Source of the DNA: Caulobacter henricii
GTDB taxonomy: Bacteria; Pseudomonadota; Alphaproteobacteria; Caulobacterales; Caulobacteraceae
DNA length: 64,000 nt
Direction of reading: 5' to 3'
NCBI RefSeq assembly: GCF_001414055.1
Contig: NZ_CP013002.1
Span: 3,658,001-3,722,000, forward strand
The first letter of the stretch is position 1. Every line of letters starts with the position of its first letter. Made by a program: the position numbers and the translations under genes. Shown here in pieces: positions 6,934 through 15,340 of this stretch. Below the pieces are notes generated by a model. It had not been told where the DNA came from and did no database searches. It saw only the letters and a list, made by a program, of their open reading frames with translations.

Positions 6934-8488
6934 CCCGCTCAATGAGCTGGCGCAGGGGGGCCGTAAGCCGCCAGCTGGTGCTGGTCTGCATGGCCCAAAC
7001 CGCATGCCGCAGGTCATGGATATCCGTGGCCTGGGCCGCCCGGATAATCTCCAGCTGGCCGGCATGGTCTTCCAGGGCGACAAGCCTTTCGGTGAGGTCG
7101 ACAAGCTCTCGTTCAGCCTGGTCGCGGGATCTCTGGACAATCGCCGCCCTGGCCTGCTCCGCAGCCACACGCTGCCGCAGAATGGCAGCCTCGGCGGCAC
7201 TGGCCTCGGCAGCGGCAGCGGCTTCCACCTTCTGCTGGTGCGCCAAACGCTCCGCGACCTCAGCCCGGCCTTCTGCCGCGACAGCACGCTGTTCAGTCTG
7301 GGCCACGCGCTCTTCCGCAGCGCCCGCACGCTCTTCCGCCACAATCGCGCGCTGTTCGGAATAGGTCCCATGCTCCTCCGCCAACTCAGCGCGCCTCAGG
7401 GCAGCCAGTAGCTGCGCCTCGACAGCCTTGGCCAAGGTCTCGGCCGCCGAAACCTGGTCCCTGGCCGTCAGTTGGGCCATCTCTGCGGCCTGACGTGCCG
7501 CATCTGCTTCGCCGTGGAGCCGGGCCAGGGCAGCGCTGGCACGGCCCAGCTCATCGCGAAGGCCAACCGCAGCCACGGCCTCAGCCTCGAGGTCAACACG
7601 CTCGCGCCGCAGATCGGCACAGACGGCCCCCAGGGCCGATTCCAGCGCCACGATCTCGCCCGCCACGGTGTCCAGGGCGACCTCCGGGGGAGCCTTGCCC
7701 TTGGCGGCGGCCTCGAACCACTCAAACGCCACGCGGGCACCGGGCCAGATATCGGCCCGGGCGGTAAGATCGCCGGCCGAGGCCTCATGGTGCCGGTGGG
7801 CATGATTCAGGAACCCGTCGATGTCAGCAGCGGCGTCCGCCGCAACTCTTGGTAGCGCCTGACCCAGGGCGGTCTCGACGCTCGACAGGGCCGAGCGCCA
7901 GTCCTCGAGCATGGCGTCATAGCTGATGAACACGCGGTCGAGACCCCGCGTATCGCGCTCGACCGCCAGCATGTAGCTGGTCCAGAGCAGCACGGATTTC
8001 TGAACCGAATAGCCGTTGCGCTTGGCCAGCGACTGGGCCACGGCCAGCGGATTCCTGACCATGATGACAAAGACCGGTTTCACGCCCTTGTCGGTCAGCA
8101 CCTCGTGCCAGAAGGGGACCAGAACCGAAGTACGCGGATCCTTGATGACTAGGAGGTCAGCCGCGCCGTAATTGGCCCGCACCAGGGCCCGGGCCTCGCC
8201 CAGGTAGGTCGACTTGACGGTTGCGGCACGCGCGGCGGCCCCGAGTGCAAAGACGTCATCCCAGCTGGACTCAAGCGAGGCCAGGATCCGGTCATTCAGC
8301 GCGACCATCTCCCAGGGCTCCCAGAAGCCGGCAGGATTGTCATCGGCGGGAGCCATTACCCGCTCAGGCAGGGTTGCGCCGCTCAGTGACAGCAGCCGGG
8401 CCATGGCGGAGGTGCCACTCCGGTGCATCCCCGCCACCACGAGGGCATGGCGAGTCGTCGTCGTTGCGGTCTTGGCTGGTTTGGCCAT
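6920..8488 (-). CDS. Sulfotransferase-family protein with long coiled coil
   Basis: A 522-residue protein. The N-terminal half is a PAPS-dependent sulfotransferase fold: P-loop GMHRSGTSA (20-28) for the 5'-phosphosulfate, KDPRTS (116-121), and VRNPLAVAQSLAKRN (144-158) for the 3'-phosphate. Residues about 265-490 are an Ala/Glu/Arg-rich coiled coil with heptad-like EERAGAAEERV repeats. The C-terminus ends TSTSWRLTAPLR, a tail I associate with bacterial polysaccharide glycosyltransferases. The ATG at 8488 has GAGAGG upstream; a GTG at 8500 is also open. It is downstream of two glycosyltransferases in one minus-strand operon. Sulfation of a glycan is the likely role. Confidence 0.82.
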   Translation of the reverse strand: MAKPAKTATTTTRHALVVAGMHRSGTSAMARLLSLSGATLPERVMAPADDNPAGFWEPWEMVALNDRILASLESSWDDVFALGAAARAATVKSTYLGEARALVRANYGAADLLVIKDPRTSVLVPFWHEVLTDKGVKPVFVIMVRNPLAVAQSLAKRNGYSVQKSVLLWTSYMLAVERDTRGLDRVFISYDAMLEDWRSALSSVETALGQALPRVAADAAADIDGFLNHAHRHHEASAGDLTARADIWPGARVAFEWFEAAAKGKAPPEVALDTVAGEIVALESALGAVCADLRRERVDLEAEAVAAVGLRDELGRASAALARLHGEADAARQAAEMAQLTARDQVSAAETLAKAVEAQLLAALRRAELAEEHGTYSEQRAIVAEERAGAAEERVAQTEQRAVAAEGRAEVAERLAHQQKVEAAAAAEASAAEAAILRQRVAAEQARAAIVQRSRDQAERELVDLTERLVALEDHAGQLEIIRAAQATDIHDLRHAVWAMQTSTSWRLTAPLRQLIERVRRR

Positions 8489-8496
8489 GAAGCCTC

Positions 8497-9555
8497 TCAC
8501 CCCTGGGGTTTGTCTTGGGCGGCGGGGGCCATCAGGCCCTCGCCCACCAGCCAGGCCTGGTAGGTGCCTGGCCCGCTGGCCAACGGATCCGCGAAAGCCG
8601 CCCGCAGGTCGCCGCGGGCGCGATAGAGTTCACGATGGGATTTGGCGATCTCACGTCCGTCTTCATAGCGGCCGAATGCCCAGTATCCGGCTGGAATGCG
8701 CGGATCCGTGGCTTCCGCGATCAGGCGCTTGTACCAGTTCCAGATCTCGTAGACTTCGTAATTGTCCTTGGCGTAGCGGCGGGTCATCTGATCGCCGACG
8801 GGACCGAGCTTGGTGAAGTGCCAGAAGCGGATCGGCGAGCCATTGGCCGTGATTTTGCCGTCGCGACTGATGGCTATCCGCCGGTGGGCAATGTTCCAGC
8901 TGGCGATGTTATAGGCCGGATCGCGCAGGATCTTCACGTTCTCGAAGAACGACGGCACGTGGTCGCACCAGCGTTGATCGACGAACAGGCCGTTGGGAAT
9001 GTCGTCGTAACAGAAGCTCAGCAGGCGATCGTTCCACCACTTCGCGAAACGAAGACCCTCGCCCCGGCCACGGACAGCCACGAAGCCGAGATTGTAGATG
9101 CCCGTCTTCAGGGCCGAAACCTCGTTGTCCAGAATGGCCCCGTGCGACTCTTCCGGGTGCAGCAGGTGGGGCGTCAGGATGATGTCGCTGGTCTCCAGCA
9201 TCTCGACCAGGGAGTCCAGGCGGTCGAGCAGGGCCGTATCAGGATCGAGATAGATGCAGATATCGGCGCCCTTTTGCAGCGCCTGATGCATGAAGGGCCC
9301 CTTTACCGCCGTGCACACCTCGATCACGTCGTGCTTGAACAGCCAGGCCTTGAAGTCCGGAATACCCAGGTCATCGGCATAGACCAGGGTGTCGAAGTCC
9401 TCCTGCGACGGATCCCAGTTCAGGGCCGCCGGCGGCCGATCCGTGACCAGGGCCACAAGCTCCCATTCGGGATGGCGCGCTCGCAGGGTCTTGAACAGCA
9501 CCCGCGCGCGATTGAGATAGGAGAAGGTGAAGCTGGAATAGCAGACGACCTTCAT
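8497..9555 (-). CDS. GT-A-type glycosyltransferase
   Basis: A 352-residue cytoplasmic protein with a nucleotide-sugar transferase fold: an N-terminal CYSSFTFSYLNRARVLFKTL segment and the DxD-type metal site in YLDPDTALLD (about 96-105). NLGFVAVRG and the central WWNDRL region resemble GT8-like enzymes. Donor and acceptor are not evident. Its stop lies nine bases before the sulfotransferase ATG and its start overlaps the upstream glycosyltransferase stop by four bases, so all three genes are transcribed together. Confidence 0.75.
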   Translation of the reverse strand: MKVVCYSSFTFSYLNRARVLFKTLRARHPEWELVALVTDRPPAALNWDPSQEDFDTLVYADDLGIPDFKAWLFKHDVIEVCTAVKGPFMHQALQKGADICIYLDPDTALLDRLDSLVEMLETSDIILTPHLLHPEESHGAILDNEVSALKTGIYNLGFVAVRGRGEGLRFAKWWNDRLLSFCYDDIPNGLFVDQRWCDHVPSFFENVKILRDPAYNIASWNIAHRRIAISRDGKITANGSPIRFWHFTKLGPVGDQMTRRYAKDNYEVYEIWNWYKRLIAEATDPRIPAGYWAFGRYEDGREIAKSHRELYRARGDLRAAFADPLASGPGTYQAWLVGEGLMAPAAQDKPQG

Positions 9556-11129
9556 CGGGCCACGCCCTTCGTCATCAGGTCGGCAGTCATGCGGCTGAAG
9601 GCCAGGTCAAATCGTTGCGGCTTGCGCTTCGATCTTGCCAAGGCCAGGGCCTCGCCATCGCTGAACAGGGCAAAGAGTTCGTCCTCGTCGGCCACAACAC
9701 GCCCGCGTTCGCCGGCATCGCCCGCCCGGACAAAGTGCGGCACATTGCCCGCATCCGGCAGGGTCAGGACCGCAGCCCCGGCCGCCACCGCCTCATAGGC
9801 CGTGAAACAGAAGGTCTCCGGACAGAGCGACCAGATCACGGCCACATCGAGCTCAAGGGCCTCGGCGGCTTCCGCCATGCTGCGGCCGCCGGGGCCGCCG
9901 ACCTTCTCGAAGGTCGCGCCGCTGGCCTCGTCCGGTGAAAAGCCCAGATGCAGGAAATGATACCGCGGGTCGCTCCGGAAGGCTTCGACAAGGCGGGCAT
10001 AAACAGGCCAGCCCTTGTGGTCGGCGGGCATGCCCAGGAAGCCGACGCGCAGCGGCGCACTCTTCGCGCGAGCCTTGGCCGGGCGAGCGGCACTGCGGGG
10101 TTCCAGCACGGCATGAGGCAGGACCCGCACGGCCTTGGCGGCCCTGGGATAGGTCTTGCGCCACAGCGCCAGGGCAGCCTCGGACGGTGCCACTGCGGTC
10201 AGCTCGAAGGCGCGGAAGAAGTCGCCATGCTCTGCCAAATGGATCTGTCGCCGTTCGCCATACACACAGATGCCGCAGGCCTGGCTTTCCGGCGGCGGCG
10301 CGCCACAGAACACAACGTCATTCCGCAGCAGGGCATAGTTGCTGCAGACACTGGCGAAGTCGTGGATCCAGAAGAAGCCCTTGCGCAAGCCGGCGGCCTT
10401 CAGAATGGCGGTGATGGCCGGGATCGAATGGCCCAGGAAGCTGTGGACAGCGAAGGTCGCCCGGCTGACCCGGCCCGCCAGCAGGCGGGCAACAGCCTCG
10501 GCTGCATACAGGCCGACACGCTCGCCATTGAGCAGCACACCGACCAGCGGCTGGTCGCTTTCGACATCGATCACCGGCGAATGGGACGCCGGATAGAGAT
10601 GCAGCCGTGGCCGGCCCGTCTCGGCGACGGCTTCGGCTTCACGCGCCAGGCACAGCTGAACGCCCCCCAGGCTGGCCGTGTAATCATCATGGCTGACCGT
10701 GATGTGCAGGCCGGCCAGCGAGCCCGCCGCCGTCAGTTTGGCCTCAAGGTCGGCGACCGGCGCGGCCTCGACCTTGCGCGCGGCATTACGGGCCCAGCGC
10801 ACTCGGTCCTCGAGCGTCGGACTGTTCTTGAGGATGTCATAGCGAAAGCCGTAATCGTCCTTCAGCGGCCGGCCTTCCAGACGGCCGGTGATCACATAGT
10901 GCTCGAAGGGATTGACGCCGGCCGACATGATGTCGGGATTCACGGACAGATAGACATCCATGATGAACCACGGTGCCGGACTGCGGCCCTCGCTCCATCC
11001 CTGCTCCATGAAGTGCTGGAAGGGATCGATCCCTGCCTCAGCCACATCAGGGTATCGTTTCAGATAGAAGGTCGCGTCGAAAGCGTCCCGAACCGGATTG
11101 GCCGCTGCAGTCTCGCCTTGCCCCGTCAT
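9552..11129 (-). CDS. GT4-like glycosyltransferase with N-terminal tandem repeat
   Basis: A 525-residue protein. Two copies of a roughly 36-residue unit open it: FDATFYLKRYPDVAEAGIDP... (about 15-50) and FIMDVYLSVNPDIMSAGVNP... (about 54-88), each ending G-x-x-EGR. I know this unit from large surface proteins and glycosyltransferases. A GT-B fold follows, with LRVGFLGMPADHKGW (about 358) and a C-terminal nucleotide-binding region WSLCPETFCFTAYEAVAAG, including the ExxxxG-type signature of GT4. The ATG at 11129 is chosen because GGAAGGA precedes it; an extended frame upstream lacks a better site. It heads the three-gene operon with the GT-A enzyme and sulfotransferase. Confidence 0.82.
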   Translation of the reverse strand: MTGQGETAAANPVRDAFDATFYLKRYPDVAEAGIDPFQHFMEQGWSEGRSPAPWFIMDVYLSVNPDIMSAGVNPFEHYVITGRLEGRPLKDDYGFRYDILKNSPTLEDRVRWARNAARKVEAAPVADLEAKLTAAGSLAGLHITVSHDDYTASLGGVQLCLAREAEAVAETGRPRLHLYPASHSPVIDVESDQPLVGVLLNGERVGLYAAEAVARLLAGRVSRATFAVHSFLGHSIPAITAILKAAGLRKGFFWIHDFASVCSNYALLRNDVVFCGAPPPESQACGICVYGERRQIHLAEHGDFFRAFELTAVAPSEAALALWRKTYPRAAKAVRVLPHAVLEPRSAARPAKARAKSAPLRVGFLGMPADHKGWPVYARLVEAFRSDPRYHFLHLGFSPDEASGATFEKVGGPGGRSMAEAAEALELDVAVIWSLCPETFCFTAYEAVAAGAAVLTLPDAGNVPHFVRAGDAGERGRVVADEDELFALFSDGEALALARSKRKPQRFDLAFSRMTADLMTKGVAR

Positions 11130-11330
11130 CGTATTCCTTCCCGAGGCTCCGCCAAACCCGAAGCGCGCCGCCCCGGGCGCTTGTCGAACATGCCAGCTTC
11201 TTTCGGTGTTTCGGCCAGTCGAGGTCAATAGCTTTCATAGGACGCGGGCATTGCGGGCTGAATCGCCGTGCCATTGCCCGCAATCCCGTCTGGTCCTATT
11301 CGAATGGCCTCAGCACCGCAGGGACAAGAC

Positions 11331-12188
11331 ATGTCGGGCACAGTGGCAGGGCCGATCGAAAGCGCCAACCAGATCGACCTTAGGGCCAAACCGCGCCATC
11401 CGCCGCAGGTGACGGGCCTGGGCAATCAGATCGTGATCGGTGAAGGCGCGGAGGTGGAGTCCCTGATCGCCATTACCGGCGACGACAACCGCCTGATCAT
11501 CGGCGAAGCCAGTCGGGTTGCAGGCTTTGCCACGATCGGCGCCGGCACCGCCCTTGCCGATCCCAAGCAGGCGGCGGCGGCAAACCTGATCATCCAGGGA
11601 CGCGGCAACATCGTCGAGATCGCGCCAGATTGCCGGCTGGGCGCGAACTTAACCCTGGTTGGCGACAACAATCACTTCCGCCTGGGCCATGGTTGCATCC
11701 TCAATGGGTTCGTGAACCTGCTGAGTCCGGAGGGCTCGGTACTCACCGTGGGTCCCGGCACGACCATGGTCCAGGCCTCGATCCAGCTGCACGAACAGGG
11801 CGAGATCACGTTCGGAAGGGACTGCATGGTCTCGTCCCAGGTCTATGTGTCCCTGAGCGATATTCACCCGATCTATGATCGGGCCACAGGCGAGCGGATC
11901 AATGCCGCAGCCTCGATCCGTATTGGCGACCATGTCTGGCTGGGCTTGCGCAGCATGATCATGAAGGGCGCGACGATTGGCGACGGAGCGGTGGTCGCTG
12001 CCGGTGCCATTCTGTCCGGTCAGGCCCCGGCCCACGCCGTCATGGCCGGCGTCCCGGCGCGTCTCGTGCGCCGAAATGTCGTCTGGCGCCGGGAGCTTTC
12101 CGAGGGTCCGCCCGAACCGGTGATTGACGATATTCCAGCCCGCAAGGGTTGGTGGCCCCTGGGCCGTCGCCAGGGCCGGAGCGGTTAG
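11331..12188 (+). CDS. Left-handed beta-helix acyltransferase
   Basis: A 285-residue hexapeptide-repeat protein: repeated I-G-x-x-x-x units such as VIGEGAEVESLIAI and LIIGEASRVAGFATIG run across most of its length. The C-terminal RIGDHVWLGLRSMIMKGATIG followed by HAVMAGVPARLVRR is the typical end of sugar O-acetyltransferases. It would acylate a sugar hydroxyl or amine in the cytoplasm. The start at 11331 follows AGGGAC; in-frame alternatives at 11304 and 11268 (GTG) would add 9-21 residues. It is divergent from the GT4 operon, with 201 bases between starts. Confidence 0.85.
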   Translation: MSGTVAGPIESANQIDLRAKPRHPPQVTGLGNQIVIGEGAEVESLIAITGDDNRLIIGEASRVAGFATIGAGTALADPKQAAAANLIIQGRGNIVEIAPDCRLGANLTLVGDNNHFRLGHGCILNGFVNLLSPEGSVLTVGPGTTMVQASIQLHEQGEITFGRDCMVSSQVYVSLSDIHPIYDRATGERINAAASIRIGDHVWLGLRSMIMKGATIGDGAVVAAGAILSGQAPAHAVMAGVPARLVRRNVVWRRELSEGPPEPVIDDIPARKGWWPLGRRQGRSG

Positions 12189-12212
12189 GGCGGCGGCGGC
12201 GGCGGCGGCGGT
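12189..12212. repeat. GGC trinucleotide run
   Basis: A tract of about seven tandem GGC units lies immediately after the acyltransferase stop and about 65 bases before the methyltransferase. It is a simple repeat that could slip, but lies outside any coding frame. Confidence 0.8.
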
Positions 12213-12276
12213 TTGACCCCCTGCCGGCAACGTGCCAGTGACGAAGCCCGTGGCTGGCTGGGTTGAATGACACGAA

Positions 12277-13077
12277 ATGGCTAAGACAAGCACGACGGCG
12301 GAGGCTCTGCGCCAGCAAGTCCTCGACGATCCCAACCTCAACTCGGTCGATTCCCTGGGCAAGATCCTGCGCATGATGGCGCAGTGGCGAGCGACCTTGA
12401 TCGCCCGCACCTATATTCAGCACCACGGTCTGAAGATTTTTTCCGGGCCGTTCGAGGGCATGGAATATGTGCCCTACGCCACCGAGGGCTGCCTGGTTCC
12501 ACGCCTGATCGGTTGCTACGAGTCAGAGCTGCATGAGGACCTGCTGGCCTTTGCGCAGTCCGGTGTCGACACCGTCGTCGATATCGGTTGCGCCGAAGGC
12601 TACTACGCCGTGGGCCTCGCCCGCCTGATGCCCGGAGCGACCGTCCACGCCTTTGACATCGACGAAAAGGCCCGCCGGGGCTGCGCCGATCTGGCCAGGC
12701 GAAACGGGGTCGAGGGTCAGGTGGTCATCGGCGGTGAGTTCGTCGGCGAGATGTTCGAAAACTTTGTCGGCAAGAACACCCTTGTTTTCATCGACGCCGA
12801 AGGGTTCGAGGACGAAATCATGCTTCCCGATCTCTATCCGGGACTGAAGACGGTCAATATCATCATGGAGACCCATCCGGCCTTCATGCCGGGCGTGGTC
12901 GAACGGATGCTCGAGCGCTTTGGCCCGACCCACGAGATCGCCATTCGCCGGCAGGGACCCAAGACCATGACCTTGCCGCCCTGGCTGCAGAAACTGGGCC
13001 ACCTTGACCAGTTGATCGCTGTCTGGGAATTCAGGGCGACCATGACGCCCTGGCTGGTGATGAGGCCAAGGGCCTAG
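12277..13077 (+). CDS. SAM-dependent methyltransferase
   Basis: A 266-residue protein. The class I SAM-binding motif is clear as VVDIGCAEGYYAVGLA (about 99-114), followed by acidic FDIDE and LVFIDAEGFEDEI, in the style of FkbM-like enzymes common in polysaccharide loci. No signal peptide or membrane segment. It lies between two sugar acyltransferase genes on the same strand, with 88 and 42 base gaps, so O-methylation of a surface sugar is a reasonable guess; other substrates are possible. Confidence 0.8.
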   Translation: MAKTSTTAEALRQQVLDDPNLNSVDSLGKILRMMAQWRATLIARTYIQHHGLKIFSGPFEGMEYVPYATEGCLVPRLIGCYESELHEDLLAFAQSGVDTVVDIGCAEGYYAVGLARLMPGATVHAFDIDEKARRGCADLARRNGVEGQVVIGGEFVGEMFENFVGKNTLVFIDAEGFEDEIMLPDLYPGLKTVNIIMETHPAFMPGVVERMLERFGPTHEIAIRRQGPKTMTLPPWLQKLGHLDQLIAVWEFRATMTPWLVMRPRA

Positions 13078-13119
13078 ATCATCGCCTCCAGCCCGCCTGC
13101 CGTCCTCGGAAATCTGCCC

Positions 13120-13881
13120 ATGAAAGTTGTTGTCACCGAAGCGCTCCGGGAACTGGCGCGAACCCACCGCATTTTCAGCCCGACCGCGGACCGGCTCTGG
13201 CCGCTCGGGGCCACACTGGTCGTGGGCCGGGATGCGATCATCGAGCCCTATACCCATCTGCTGGGAGGGTTCCTCGTGCCGGCGCGTTTCGGAGCCTTCA
13301 CCTATTCGCATTCGGCCTTCGACATCCACACGCGGATTGGTCGCTACGGATCGATCGCCTGGGGCGTCAAGCTGATGGGATCAGCCCATCCGCACCAGTG
13401 GGCCGCCATGCACCCCTTCTCCCACAACCCGGGGCCGCTTCCGGGGCTTGGGGCCTATCTGGCCGATGTCGGGGCCGCCCCCCTTGAACCCTTTGCCTTC
13501 GCCCAGCGTCCGGCCGCCGTGATGATCGGACACGACGTCTGGATCGGGAATGAGGCCAGCCTCCAGCGCAACATCACGATCGGCCACGGTGCCGTGATCG
13601 GTGCCCAGGCTGTGGTGACCAGGGATGTGCCGCCCTATGCCATTGTCGCCGGATCACCCGCCCGGGTCATTCGCTACCGCTTTGAAGAGAGTCTGATCGA
13701 AGACCTGCTGGCGAGCGAGTGGTGGCGCTACGGGCCCGATGTCCTGCAGGCGCTCGATGTTCGCGACCCGGCCGGGTTTCTGGACCGCCTGCGCGAACGC
13801 GAGGCACGGGGCGACGTGAGCCCCATGGACCTGACGCCCCTTACCGGCGAGGCGATCCTCCAGGCCTGTGCCGCCGACTGA
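13120..13881 (+). CDS. CatB-related O-acetyltransferase (left-handed beta helix)
   Basis: A 253-residue hexapeptide acyltransferase of the CatB/xenobiotic acyltransferase type. SIAWGVKLMGSAHPH contains the expected catalytic His region. VMIGHDVWIGNEASL, ITIGHGAVIGAQAVVTRDV and PYAIVAGSPARVIRYRF form the C-terminal coil and cap typical of the family. A 60-residue helical tail follows. Such enzymes in glycan loci acetylate sugars. It is the last gene of a plus-strand group with the other acyltransferase and the methyltransferase, and is convergent with a GT4 gene. Confidence 0.83.
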   Translation: MKVVVTEALRELARTHRIFSPTADRLWPLGATLVVGRDAIIEPYTHLLGGFLVPARFGAFTYSHSAFDIHTRIGRYGSIAWGVKLMGSAHPHQWAAMHPFSHNPGPLPGLGAYLADVGAAPLEPFAFAQRPAAVMIGHDVWIGNEASLQRNITIGHGAVIGAQAVVTRDVPPYAIVAGSPARVIRYRFEESLIEDLLASEWWRYGPDVLQALDVRDPAGFLDRLREREARGDVSPMDLTPLTGEAILQACAAD

Positions 13882-13915
13882 GGCGAGCGCCCGGATCTCT
13901 GCCGTGCTCGACCTG

Positions 13916-13942
13916 CCCGGTCAGGCTTTCGCGCCTGCCGGG
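13916..13942. terminator. Hairpin between convergent genes
   Basis: CCCGG-T-CAGGC and GCCTG-CCGGG form a ten-pair stem with one bulged base around TTTCGC, between the acetyltransferase stop (13881) and the glycosyltransferase stop (13966). No T-run, so at best a weak two-way terminator. Confidence 0.4.
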
Positions 13943-13965
13943 GCCTGAGCCAAATGGTCCGGTGC

Positions 13966-15198
13966 CTATCGCGCCAGGACCTCGTCAATGAGATCCAGCC
14001 AGGCGGGAACCCCGACCGTGGCCCGGTCGAAGCGCTCAAGAGCGGTCACCCGAGCCGCCGCTCGCAATGGGGCATAGGCCGCCGGGTCCTGGCAGATCTC
14101 GACCAGCGTATCGGCAAGGCCTGCGGGGTCGAAAAAGTCCCGCAGCAGACCGTTGACGCCGGGGGTGATCGCGTCGTGCAGCGGTGCGGTATCCGACCCC
14201 ACGATCAGACATTCGCAGGCCATGGCCTCGACGAGTGACCAGGACAGCACGAAGGGATAGGTGAAATAGACATGGGCCGCTGAGATCGACAGCGCCTTGA
14301 CCATCTCGCCATGCTCCACTGCCCCGGTGAAATGCACCCGGCTCAGGTCCAGCCTGTCGCCGACCTCGGCCAGCATCTTGGCCTTCCAGGTCTGGCCATC
14401 GGGCAAGGCACCGCCATAGACTTGGGGGCTGTCCTTGCCGATCAGCAGAACCTCGACCTCGGAATTGCGCTCAAGCACGGACGGCAGGGCCCGCATGAAG
14501 GTGTGAAAGCCCCGCAAGCGCTCGAAATGACGGTTGATAAAGGTGATGACCGGCTTGGTGCCATCCAGCACTCGCCCATCGGGGAGCTTGAACCTTGCGT
14601 CCGGTATGCGGCGCGCGCGATCCAGATCGACGCCCTCGTGGACGATCCTGACCCGCTCCTGCAGGCCGCGTGGCAGGAGGGAAGCCTGGAAGGCCGTCGG
14701 GCAGACGATCATGTCGGCCTCGCAATAGGCCAGGGCCAGCCCCATGTTCTTGGCGTGGATGCGGAAATCCGAGATCGGCGTCGAGCGTTCGAACTCGGGA
14801 TCGAAGTTCACGTCCGCGCCCTGCGAGCGATAGAAGAACTCGCCAAACAGCATCTGGCGCGCCTGGGGAAACACCTCGCGAAGCTGCAGGGTCTCGCCCC
14901 AGCCCGGATGCCCGATGATCAGGTCTGGAGTGAAGCCATCGGCCTTCAGCTTCAGGGCCGCCTCGGCGGCCGCATGACCGCGCATCAGGTCGGCCTCGGC
15001 CCGGGTGGCGGCATCGAAGAGTCCCGGTGTTGAGCCGCGGGACAGGGTCCAGCGCCGGACATCGACGCCCGGCCGGCCCTTGATGCCAGACCCGCCGATC
15101 GCCGCCACCTTGTGGCCGCGCTTCAGGACGGCGTCAGCAATATGCGGAAACTGGCCCGGGAAATTCTGGTGCACGAAAAGTATTCGGCTGGCCGCCAC
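13966..15198 (-). CDS. GT4-family glycosyltransferase
   Basis: A 410-residue GT-B glycosyltransferase. It starts ILFVHQNFPGQFPHIA (6-21), a motif of group 1 transferases. GHPGWGETL (about 96) and HEGVDLDRAR mark the interdomain region. PVITFINRHFERLRGFHTF starts the donor-binding domain, and LSWSLVEAMACECLIVGSD gives the ExxxC-type signature. The GTG start at 15198 has GAGGGCGAT upstream. It is divergent from another glycosyltransferase (142 bases between starts). It likely adds a sugar to a lipid-linked repeat unit; the donor is unknown. Confidence 0.85.
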   Translation of the reverse strand: MAASRILFVHQNFPGQFPHIADAVLKRGHKVAAIGGSGIKGRPGVDVRRWTLSRGSTPGLFDAATRAEADLMRGHAAAEAALKLKADGFTPDLIIGHPGWGETLQLREVFPQARQMLFGEFFYRSQGADVNFDPEFERSTPISDFRIHAKNMGLALAYCEADMIVCPTAFQASLLPRGLQERVRIVHEGVDLDRARRIPDARFKLPDGRVLDGTKPVITFINRHFERLRGFHTFMRALPSVLERNSEVEVLLIGKDSPQVYGGALPDGQTWKAKMLAEVGDRLDLSRVHFTGAVEHGEMVKALSISAAHVYFTYPFVLSWSLVEAMACECLIVGSDTAPLHDAITPGVNGLLRDFFDPAGLADTLVEICQDPAAYAPLRAAARVTALERFDRATVGVPAWLDLIDEVLAR

Positions 15199-15340
15199 AT
15201 CGCCCTCATTGATCTGCCGCCCCCGTTCTTGGTCACGGTCGCGCAGGGCGTCAATGGCGTAGGTTCGCGGGCGGGCCTGCGGCCCAAGCTGGACGAGCGG
15301 CCTGCAAACCTCCTAAACCGCCCTTGGGCGTTGTCGGCGC

